35,834 nt of DNA from a virus. Made by a program: the position numbers and the translations under genes. Numbering within the stretch: the first letter of the stretch is position 1; each line of letters starts with the position of its first letter. Of the stretch, positions 5,689-16,400 are shown in pieces. The stretch is from IMG/VR virus record IMGVR_UViG_3300021197_001663, positions 1 through 35,834 of that record; one strand, 5' to 3'. The notes below the pieces were generated by a model. That model worked only from the letters and a program-made list of their open reading frames with translations, was not told the DNA's origin and did not search any database.

Positions 5689-5790
5689 CGCATTAATTAA
5701 ATAACCCCCGTCTGGAAAAGTTTTTATATAGGTTATAACATCTATAATACATATAAAACTTTTTCTATGATTCATTATTTAATTAATGCG
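5689..5790. repeat. Nested palindrome A (102 bp) after terL
   Basis: The outer arms 5689-5704 and 5775-5790 are perfect 16-bp inverted repeats (CGCATTAATTAAATAA). The inner arms near 5716-5730 and 5751-5765 (AAAAGTTTT-type) pair with one extra T. The same design, with matching arm sequences and spacing, recurs at 31788-31887. It stands between terL and the next gene, so it could act as a terminator/promoter unit or a protein-binding site. The remaining 80 nt to the next ATG are A/T-rich with no clear motif. Confidence 0.8.
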
Positions 5791-5870
5791 ACCCAAGCTA
5801 GCCAACCCCCTGAGAAACCTGTATTAGTGCTTGCAGAATTACTATATTTTACGTATATTGGTATTACGTT

Positions 5871-6581
5871 ATGGCAGACCCTGATAAAGACCTTATTAAA
5901 AGACGTCAAAAATTTGCAAAACAACTCCGTGGACAACAACGGAAAGGTAATCTCGGATCCGAGACAGCCAAAAATGAGGATGGTTTCTACGACGATCTTA
6001 CCCAAAGCCTATATGGTAGGGGGGATACTCTAGGCCTAGACCGTGAGAAAGTTGATTCCTTCCTTGCTAAAAATCCTTACGAGGGCACTAATAATTTTGG
6101 GCCAGAAGGTCGCAAAGCTACAGAATATGGCACAGTTGGAGACGCTACCTATTATAGCAAACGGGATGAACGGGCGCAGGGTAGAAACGCCGCAATGGCG
6201 GGACAACGAGGAGCTACTAAAACTCGAGGCTTGGACCGCCAAGCCGCAATGCAGGGAACACCTTTAGGGTCAGCGAGTTCTCTAGGTTCGGGTAGTAATC
6301 GACCATTGGAGTCCGACCTCGGGAGAGCCTTTCGATTAGCTCGAAGGGCTAAACGTGCAGGCCTTGATTCCTCCGCGGAAAGAGTCGTCAGTGGTGCCTT
6401 AGGTAAGGAAATGAATTACCGAACACCCGGAATTAAGACAGAGGATTACCGAGAGCAGGAAGAGGCTAATAGAAGAAAGCTGGCTGAAGACATGCGTGAG
6501 CGTGAGGAAATGCAGAGGGGTGTAATGGACTATTACTCGAGCTTTCTCCGTAAAAAGCAAAGGGACCTCCTAAATGAATAA
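5871..6581 (+). CDS. Putative virion-associated protein (236 aa)
   Basis: This is a highly charged, Gln/Arg-rich protein. The N-terminus MADPDKDLIKRRQKFAKQLRGQ forms a basic helix. A middle with repeated Gly/Ala/Arg (AAMAGQRGATKTRGLDRQAAM, then LGSASSLGSGS) looks disordered. A long C-terminal helix (EEANRRKLAEDMREREEMQ, then MDYYSSFLRKKQRDLL) completes it. No enzymatic motif or membrane segment is seen. Its place between TerL and two internal-virion-type genes, 9 nt before the next start, suggests a small ejection or head-internal protein of the kind podoviruses carry near their largest internal proteins. That role is inferred from context only. Confidence 0.6.
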   Translation: MADPDKDLIKRRQKFAKQLRGQQRKGNLGSETAKNEDGFYDDLTQSLYGRGDTLGLDREKVDSFLAKNPYEGTNNFGPEGRKATEYGTVGDATYYSKRDERAQGRNAAMAGQRGATKTRGLDRQAAMQGTPLGSASSLGSGSNRPLESDLGRAFRLARRAKRAGLDSSAERVVSGALGKEMNYRTPGIKTEDYREQEEANRRKLAEDMREREEMQRGVMDYYSSFLRKKQRDLLNE

Positions 6582-6590
6582 CCCAGAAAG

Positions 6591-7448
6591 ATGGCAGAAT
6601 TTTCAATAGCGGGGGACATTACCCCCTTAAAAGGGGGTTATTTTGATACCCCATCCGTGTACGCCTCCGCCCTAGCGAGGAAGTATGCTGATACTTCTGC
6701 CCCTATAAAGCAGGGCACCATGCAAATGGCTGAGAAGATGATTGATACTGTTGAGAGAACTCGGAGTAGGGATATGCAGTATGAAACCCAAAAGCTAGCT
6801 TTAGATGAGGCTCGTAAGAGGTCTTCCCAGCAACGAGAGTTTAATGATAAAATAGATACCTTATCTTCTGTTTTTGAGGGTATAAACAATTCGGGCGATG
6901 ACCCCTACACTAAGCAACAGAAGTGGGGGAATTACGTGACTACGAATGCGGGGGCTTTTGCAGGGGGTGGGGACTCCATGCGTACGATGCTGAATGCCGC
7001 GAGTGCCACGTTCGGAGCGGCGGCAAAAAGAGATGAAATCAAACGTGTAGAGGAAGCTCGAAAAGAAAGCATAACCCTACGGAAATCTCTTCTACAACAG
7101 GACAAGGATACCAAGATAATTCAAAGTCAGCAGAGAGATCTCGAAAAGAAACTTGGGCGCGAGCGCCAAAAGATAGATGATTACCGCAGTGTTGTCGGGG
7201 GTATCAAATATGAGGATCCCGAGATATACGCGGAGGATCAAAAACCAAAGATGGAGCTCGCAAGCCGCAAGAGGCTAGAAGATCTAGCTATTAGACTTAG
7301 TGGAAAGCCGCGCGGAACTGTTGAGTCCCTCGATGATGACACTTTACGAAACGAACTTAGCATTCTCATAAACAGAGAAGAAAGATTAATACAGCCAGAT
7401 GCGGGGGGAACCACCCGTGGGAAAGGATTCACATCCTTTTTTGAATAG
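6591..7448 (+). CDS. Putative internal virion (ejection) protein with long coiled coils (285 aa)
   Basis: After a short N-terminal segment (AEFSIAGDITPLKGGYFDTP), the protein is mostly helical. Coiled-coil-like heptads run through about residues 45-95 (AEKMIDTVERTRSRDMQYETQ) and 145-205 (RVEEARKESITLRKSL, then IIQSQQRDLEKKLGRERQKIDDY), separated by an Ala/Gly-rich hydrophobic stretch (NAGAFAGGGDSMRTMLNAASATFGAAA). This build, together with the position just before the giant virion gene, resembles ejection proteins that form the trans-envelope channel in podoviruses. No homologue can be named. It starts 9 nt after the previous stop and lacks a Shine-Dalgarno. Confidence 0.62.
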   Translation: MAEFSIAGDITPLKGGYFDTPSVYASALARKYADTSAPIKQGTMQMAEKMIDTVERTRSRDMQYETQKLALDEARKRSSQQREFNDKIDTLSSVFEGINNSGDDPYTKQQKWGNYVTTNAGAFAGGGDSMRTMLNAASATFGAAAKRDEIKRVEEARKESITLRKSLLQQDKDTKIIQSQQRDLEKKLGRERQKIDDYRSVVGGIKYEDPEIYAEDQKPKMELASRKRLEDLAIRLSGKPRGTVESLDDDTLRNELSILINREERLIQPDAGGTTRGKGFTSFFE

Positions 7449-7485
7449 TCCCAACTAACACATCACATTAATACAAGTTACAGAT

Positions 7486-10400
7486 ATGTCTGAACTACCT
7501 AGCCTACTAACGCCTTCGCAAGAAGAGACCACCGCCCCTGAATTTGACTCATACTCCATTTGGGAATCTAAGAATAGTCAGCAGGACCATATTGGGGATC
7601 GCAAGAGATACTCAGATTATGTGCGTCAGTCATACCTACAGGCAGGTTCCTATGATGGGGGCGTCGAGAAATCAATCCGTGATGGGCTAAAGGAATCCCT
7701 AATTCAAGTAGGTGCGGTTGATCAGGGGGACGAGGACACCTTCAACCAGCTATTAAAGACTGAGAAGCCACCACTCGAAGATCAGCTTCGTTTTATACAA
7801 TCAACTGCTAAGTCTGATTCGGAACAGTGGATGTCCGCAACCCAATACTTAGCTTTCCAAAATGCTTTAAATGACGGGGACTTAGAGAACAATCCAGATC
7901 TCGCCCAAAAGGAGAAGGAGCACCGTAGTCGTGCTGAACAGACTGCCAACACGTATTACAATACAGCACTCCGTAATGCAGTATCCGCAGGGGAGATTGC
8001 CATGGCGAAAGTGACTGACTCAGAGGGGATGGAAGAGGTCATCGCTGGACCGCTGATGCGCCACATGAGCTTTAATGAAGCCTTAAAGCAATCAGTATCA
8101 GTTGGGGGTATGAGCTACAGCGATGCCGCTGAAGCACAGAGGATATCTGAAACCCCTATCGGGTATCAGGAACCACGATACAGGGTCAAGGAATATGAGA
8201 ATGTTAGTCTTTTGATTGACTCGTTATCTAAAGAGAACGAAAATGTTAGCAACTTATTTTCTTCGTATCAAGAATCCCTAGCGGAACTTCAGGATGAGGA
8301 CGTATCCCCCGAACGTAGGGAAGTATTAGAAGAGAGAATGGAATCTGCCACCACCACTGTGGAGCACTACTTAAATGTAAGCGGTCTTCGTGAGGGGGAG
8401 GAGGATGTTGACCTCGATAATGTAAGAAAGGCGATGGAGCATAACGCCGCACATGCCCTGAACTCCAGTGGGGGTTTTGAATACTTTGAGGATGCTAAGG
8501 ACGCAGGAAAAAATTTACGGCGATTAGGGTATGCTATGCCCCTTATACACCCAGCCACCATGGCAAACCCTGAGGCGTACGAGGCCACAATAAGTGCAAA
8601 CCCCGACCTAACCCCTGAGGAAGTAAAGCTCCTCGCAACACACCGTGAATTATTCCTCGAGAGTGAGTTTGAGAGTTACAGCAAAACCCTTGTAGACAGC
8701 GATGTCTCGGAAGAGTGGCTTGATGCCCTCCACGAGGGGAGAGCTAACAAAGTTAAGGACACTGACACCTTACAAGAATTTTTAAAAAACCCTGATAATT
8801 ACAGTGCTGTTTCCTCCCGCCTCCGAGGAGTAGGGGGGTCTATTGTAGATGGTGTTGGGGATATGTTTGCGGCCATCCCCGCCATGATGGGTGCAGACTG
8901 GGCTAAGGACTACCTCGTCAACAACATGAGGGAGAAGTCCAACCGCCGAGAAGTCGCACGGTTGTTTGGGGACGATTTTGGTTTAGGGCAAGACATCGCT
9001 GAACAGATCGCCCCGATGCTAGCCGACATGGCGGCAACGACTGCACTCGCCGCCGCTACCGCTCCCGCCGCAGGTGCTGGAGGTGCCGCATACCTTGCCG
9101 CTAAACAAGGTGCGAGATTAACCGCAAAAGGCATCGCAAAAGGATTAGTCACAAACACTTTACGTGCCTCAGGAAGTGAGGCAACTCGCCTAGCCGCGAA
9201 GCGCTTAGTATCACAAGGCCTCATCAAAGGAGCCACCAAGGAAGTAAGTGAGGAAACCGCAATGGGGGTCATCAAAGGTTATAACAAAGCCATAGCCAGT
9301 AAAATGGGTATTATACCTGCTATGTTTATCCCCGCCGCCAACAGATCCGCGGGGGCAACCTACGCCTCTGTTTATGACCAGCTTTCTCGGACAGGTGACC
9401 TGTCTGACGAAGAAATTAGAGATCGCGCACTAGGTGCGGCTATGACCGCAGGAGCGCTAACTGGAACAATTACGGCAAGTTTTTCCGCTTTGGGTCGTGC
9501 TGGTTTGGAAGGCGCATTAATTGGAGGCCTGAACAAGAAACAGGTCAAAGCAGTTTTAGATGGCGTAGCAAACCGCGGAGGTCAGGTTGGTGAGATGTCA
9601 GAGAGTGCGTTCAATACAATTGTTAAGAAAACAATTGCAACGACGTTAGCAAAACACGGTGGCTACACGGGTCTCGCTAAGACTGTGGGGACTAATGTTG
9701 TAGATGAAGCCGTTGAAGAAGGGTTTGACGAGTTTGCGAATACATTCGTAATGGATTCCGCCCTTGACGAGAGCACCCCTTTCCTCGAACGCCTCCAACA
9801 AGCAGGTCATGCCGCTGTTATTGGTGGTATAATGGGTGGTGGCGTCCCAACCATACGCCACGTAGCTGGCTCACTTAACGCCAAGCGTAACATCCTTGCC
9901 GAACAAACGAAAGTAGACCAAGCGTTCAGGGCGGAGGTTGCCACAAATGTCGAGCAAGCGGGGCTACCTATTACGGCAAAGCAAGTAGACTTTTTACTAA
10001 ATCTACCCGCACGTAGGCGTGAAGAAATTACCAATCGTGTATTAAGTGCTAAAGAAACCCTTCAAAAACAAGAAGCTGACCTATCAGAAAAAGCTCAAGA
10101 GGACGCGCCTTCTGTAGAAGAAGTCACTGGGTTCTCGAGGAAGATGGGGGACGGGGTACTAATCCGAAGAGGGACTAGAATCAAAGACCTCTCTATAGAG
10201 CACCGTACCGAGTATGAAGCGGCCCGTAAAGTAATGGAGCAGGACCTATCAATTGATGGGTTAACCAAAGATGGGAAAACAAGGTACTCAGTAACCCCAC
10301 ACAAAGGAAATCGTATCCCAGCAGGCAGACCTATTCACAAGCTGTCACCAACTGAATATGAATTTTATCAGGTAGTGATGAGATCCAAAGCCGCTCGGGA

Positions 10401-13400
10401 AGGTATAGAGTTAGGTGAGTTCCCGCCACAATCAGAGTTTACACCTGAGGAAAAAGTAACTCGGAACACGGACCGTGGGGCTACTTCCAGCCCCTCAGGT
10501 AAGAACCCGAAGAAAACCAAATCCACCAAGAGAAAAAAACCTGCGGTTTCTGAAGATGAAACGGAAGATGAAACAGAGGAGGACACAGATACTGATGTTG
10601 AATCCATCCAATCAGGGGACATCTTCGCTTTGACGGAGGATGGTGTTGAGACACAGATAGAAGTTCTCGAGGTTCTCAGCCCCTCGGAGGCCGCTACGAG
10701 ATATAGTGGGTTAGGTATAGACGAAGGGGAGTATCTTTTTGGTAGCCTAATGGAATCCAACGACGTTGTGGTATCCGCGAGGTCTGTCGTAGTTGGTCAA
10801 GAAACTGAAGGTGAGATCCTATGGTTTATGGGGGACCCCACGGGGTCTGTTCTGGATATGGAACAACTCAGCCAGAGTGCCCCAGACGTAAGTCAAGCTA
10901 ACACCGTAGTGGTAGCCCCCGTGGAGAGTGATATTGTTTTTGGGGACCCCATCAATGAAACCACCCCCGTAAGTTCTTTGCGGGCTATGGAAGAAGCCGC
11001 AGAAGCCGAGCTACGTTCTAACCCATATGACGGCCCCGCCGCCCAGCAGTTGGAACTCGCACAGAGTTTATTAAAAGAGCGTGGTGAACCTACGGCAACA
11101 CAACGCCGTGCGGAACTCCTGAAGAAACAACTACTAGATGAAGAAGTCACACGCACACAAAGCGCACTCGATAATTCGGATGTAACCGAGGAAGAGATCG
11201 AAGAGATGATCCGCACTAAGCGTGAGGAGAATGTGAAAGCAATAGGACGCATTCAACCTCAGGAGGAGACCCCCGAAACCCTTATAGGCTATTTACCTGA
11301 AGTTGAGGGATCCCCGCTCGCCACATTCGCTCTGGATGATAATGCACTCAAGCAACTCTTCCCCCTTGAGACTAAGCCATCCCCGAATCTCCCACCTGTA
11401 AAAGCTGGAAAAGTTCCCGCCACCCCCATCTCAAAAGTCGAGGGCATTACCGCACCGACGGCGGCAGAAATGATCCAACGTCATCAGATGGATCAGTTTA
11501 GAGCCCTTGTCGCGTTAGGTTACCCTGTTACATTTGAAGCTAAGGCAATGAGAGGTATGTATGCCCAATCTGAAGGATCAGGTCCAGAGGCTTACGGTAA
11601 AATATTAGGGCTCGAGAAGGGCGTAGGTTACCGAGCCTACATCAGGCAAAACCTCGCGGCAAAAATAATTGAGGTTTACCCCCATCTCGACATTGGAGAT
11701 GTTGAAAGTCTTATCGTTGAGGACCTAAAATCCGCGGAGAAGAGAGCTTCGAGGGCCGCAGACAGGGAGCCGTTTATAACTATTAAGAAGCTCACCACTT
11801 CCCAACGTCAATCCGTAAATAACAATCTCCTAAAACCTGAGGGTAAAAAGTACACTGAGAAGCAGGCATTGAAGCTCGCTGAGGAGTTACGTAAAGTAGC
11901 TGATAAGAGGGGTGGCCAACTCGCCAAGACCTTAATAACTAAAGCGGATGAGATTGAAGCAAGGGTAGCAGATACGCCCCGCCCTGAACCGAAGGTTAAG
12001 TTAGACAAATCCTATAGACCATTCACTTCTAATAGAAAAGTTTCACAAGCTGTAGTAGATAGCGATGGTAACGTGACCACCGCCCACAAGGTTATTCGTG
12101 GGGCTATCGACCGTGATGGACGTGGGGTATTCAATAATGACCCTGTTCTAGTCGGTGAGATGTTATTAAGTGGTATCCCTATCAAGATACCCGCCGACAT
12201 CCTACGCGGTGTTGGGGATATCCGAAAAGAGCAGATTAACCCCGCTATCAGATACGACCGAGACGGATTTGTCCAAGCTGTTCGGGTGATGAATGCGGAT
12301 GGCACGCATACGGAAGCCTATCAAGCCCCACGGAGGAAACAAAGAACAGCACCTGCAACCACGTATAGTGATTTGACGGCGAACATCGTCGGGATATTTA
12401 ACAAAGGTCTCCCCCTACCCCTACCTAAGGTAAAAAGATTTAACACTTCAGGTGATTTAGATGCTGGGAATATCGCCATTAAAGGTGGTAAGCCAGAGAC
12501 TACATCATTAAATGATTTCCTTAGTGACTTCGAGGGCTTTATCAAAGCTGGTATGGAGGGTATGAGACCCGACACACAGTTGAGTGTGGGGATGGACCAA
12601 GTTTCAGAAGGTAATCTGAGGGAGGAACGCTCACGCGAAGAAGCCAAGATCGTAGCGGAGATATCGGGACTCAAACAAGACCTTGAGGACACTCAGAGGA
12701 TAAACCCTAGAAGCGAAGAGATCACATCACTTCAGGAGGATATTCTACGATTGGAAAACCTCTTAGGGAAGATAGAGGAGAGAAACTCCCGACGCTCCCG
12801 CCCAGAACCCCAAGAAACCACCAGTAAAGCCGCACGTAAATTAAGCATGATGTTGAATGACCCGAAAGGGAAGCTTCTGCATTTACCCCCTGAGTACTTC
12901 TCTACTGCCGTTGCGGCGTTCCATGCGGAGTATGCCTTAACTGCCCAACTCCATGGGATACGAAACCAGATTACTAAGAGAAAAGGTATGGTTAGTCAGG
13001 ATGAGGATGGGGTGTTTTCTATTGCCCCCGATAAGATGGAGCACGCCGCTCGATTGTTCTTAACCTACACTGAGCAACCTGATGGTTCCCGCCCTGATAT
13101 CGGGAGGGTAGCACATCTTTTAGGTAAACGTATGAACCTCCAAGGTTCAGCATATGATGTAGATAACAGATCCAACAAAGATATGAGCAACTCTGAGAAA
13201 CAAGAGATGCACTATGGAACTATCGTTACCTATATTGAATCCCACATCCTGAATCATGAATCCTTACTCTTGGGCAATATGCCCTCGATGGCGACGATTG
13301 CTAAACGAATCAAGGATCGGTATCAGGCACAACGTCTCCTTGAAATAAAGGGCGCCCCCGCCGAGGTGAGCATGGACGCGTTTGAAACTGAAGAGGAACT

Positions 13401-16400
13401 CCAAGCGTTCCTCCAAGCCTACCAAGACACAGAGGTAGGGGAGAAAATGCAAACTACTGGTCGCAGTAGGCGTGATCCATTTAAGGGAGTCCCCGTTGAG
13501 GCTACCCCGCTCACTGTCGAAGAGGACGAGAATGCTATTGCAGAAGCCCTCGACAGGGCGACCCTCGAGTCATACCACCCTGAGGATGTAAAAGATCTAA
13601 GGGAGGTGGCTGACATTGCCATAGAGCTCCGCGACTCCCTCTACAAAAACGCCCGTGAAAGGGTGATTAGCCACATCGAAACAGACCCGACCGCCCGAAA
13701 GGCGTTTATTGATATGTTGAGACGTACGGTTGATCGGAACAATGGCGTGATCCAAAAGTCCTACGACAACATGAATGTAGCAACCGCATGGGACTCATTA
13801 GCTGGAACCATTGACGGCGCCACGTATGAACATGAACCAGAAATCCTCGGGTTCCTGAGGAACCTACGTCTAGGAAAGCTGGAATCTGGAGTAGACCTGC
13901 GGGAGGCATTGAAATTTATTGTGTTCCCAACTGAGGTTAGTGACGAGTTCGCAAGGTCAATGATCAAGCCGCTGAATGACCTAGAGCTTCGGGATTCATC
14001 ATACACGGTGCAGGAAGCAAAGACTATCCTCAATGGACTCGCCGCAGTGATCAGACAGAGGAAGTCAACTTCAATAGCAGACACGGATGCTTCTCGTGAA
14101 GCCGCCCGTAAAGAAAACGGAGAGGTAGTTTCCCAACTCACACTCGAGTCAGGGGATCCCTCTTCGGTCATATCGGCGCTAGAAGAGATCAGAAAATCAG
14201 ATGAAAACGAGAACCACCAATTGGTAGCGGATCTATTACTCGAGGACTCGGAGTTTATCTCAACTGTAAATTTCCACATCGTAGATTCCACTACGGCAGT
14301 AGCTGGGTTATATGAAAAGACCGCAGACGGGGAGCATAACGTGACACTTAACCTTGCAGGCTCGAATGGTCGCGGTTTAGTTAACGTCCTCCTTGAGGAA
14401 TATATACATGCGTTCACGTCTGATATCTTGGCTAGACCTGAGGGCTCACTAACTAAAGCTCAGGCGATGGCTAGGAACAGGCTCAAAGGGTTAATGAAAA
14501 TAGCTAAGGCTGAGTTCGTCAGCCGTGACACCCAGTTTGAAACAGTTAAGCTAGGGTTTGAAAATGTCGATGAGTTCGTTGCTAACTTTTTACTTAACCC
14601 AACATTCCAATCATTCTTAAAATCAGTTGAGACCCCTGCGAAACAGCGAGGGTTGATGTCACGTATTATCGAAGCGATTGTCACCATGTTCCGTAAGATC
14701 ACCAACGGGAAGATAACCCCGAAGGAGGTATCACAATACACCGCCGCGTTGAATGACATCGTAGACCTAACACGGTCAGACATGAAAGGAAGTAGAGGTA
14801 CTGTTGAGCAATCGTTATCCGAAAGCATTGATGACGCAAACTCCAATGCCAAAGACATCGAGTTTCATAAGGGGGAAGGTGCCCAAACTGACATTAAATC
14901 ACCGATAGAAGTCATCGGGTCAACCCAACTAGAACTCGGGTTAGACGTTTTAGAGGAGAGCATGAATGTATCTTCCGAGATGGGGGCAGACATGGAGCGC
15001 AACATACAATCCGTGGTTGAACAGCTTGTTAATAGCCCACACTTACTACCTAGCGGAATGCGAAACTTAGACGCTACAGAGCTCCAAGATCAGCTAGAGG
15101 GGGTCATAGTGTTCTTGAGATCCTATACACCCCCCGAGGTCAACTTCCAAGTTGATTGGGGGCTTGATTCCTCAATGGCCTTCAAAGGCGGGGTTATATA
15201 TCTTAACCCCACTAAAATGGCGGGTGTAGTTAGTGGCATGTCCCAGACAAACTCCAACATTACAATGCTCTCAATCCTAGATGAGGAGCTAGCCCACTAC
15301 GCAAGTTACAATGTCCTAACGGAACAGGAAATCATGCAGGTTGGTCAAGCCTTAGGTGTTGAGGGGCTATCAAAAGTTGCAGAGGATTATTACCAGACTG
15401 ATGAACTACGCAATAGTGCGAAGGAGCGGCTCCGTTCCGAGGACCCAGATGTCGTGGCAGAAGAAACTTATTCCATGGTGGAAGAGTATCTACGCATGAG
15501 GGCTAATAAAGCCATGAAAGGGTTTACTACTGAGCAAGATGTTCAGTTCCTCAAAAGTAACCCATCTCTGACAAGTGTCATTTTCAGGTATGTCCGAGGG
15601 GTGATGGTCTCACTTATCGAGAGATATAAGTTAAGTGGCAGAACTACCAACATTGATAGCAAAGTCAATAGACTTATCATGGAACTCCGCCAAGTTAAAT
15701 CAGGGTACCGCCAAGGCCCCAACGGGGTGGCGTTCGACCCTAATAACCCTGAAGCGAACCTCGTGTTACTCGAGGCTATCATGGGGGAAAAAATTAGCAT
15801 AGATGTAGCCAAAGAAATGGGGTATGACGTTGGACCAAAATACTCTGCCTCCAGCGTAGGGGGATCAGCGGATATTGCGGGGGAGTCCTCACTGGATTTC
15901 TCTTACATACCACAAATATTTGAGGTTCCACTCATGCACGCAGGACCTTATGCCGCACCCAAGAAATTTGCGAGCCTGTTCCAAGGTGATGCAGATCCAC
16001 GGTTGACACGTCTTTATGACCTTTTCCAAGACACACAGCGTTGGGGCGAAAAGATTCTCAAGGACTTCAGCGTGTCGTTTAATAAGGAAGTTAAAAAGGC
16101 ATATGGATCACTCGAGGCCGCCCCAACTGAGTTATTTAATGAAGCGATAGGTAGTAGCGTAGGAGCTGTATTGGATCAGGATGTTTACGACAACCTCGAG
16201 AAAGATCGTCAAGACGCCATCCAACTACTAAACGCCGAGAAGGATCTTACCACAGAAGAAAGGGAGTCTTCCCTCGCGTTGATTGACGCCCGCCATAATT
16301 CTAAGAGATCGGATGCGGAGTCAGCCGCCGCTGACGCGATCCGAGTTAAGCAAGAACTCGCCATGGATCAAATTAGGCAGGCTTCACCGAAGTTGGCAGA

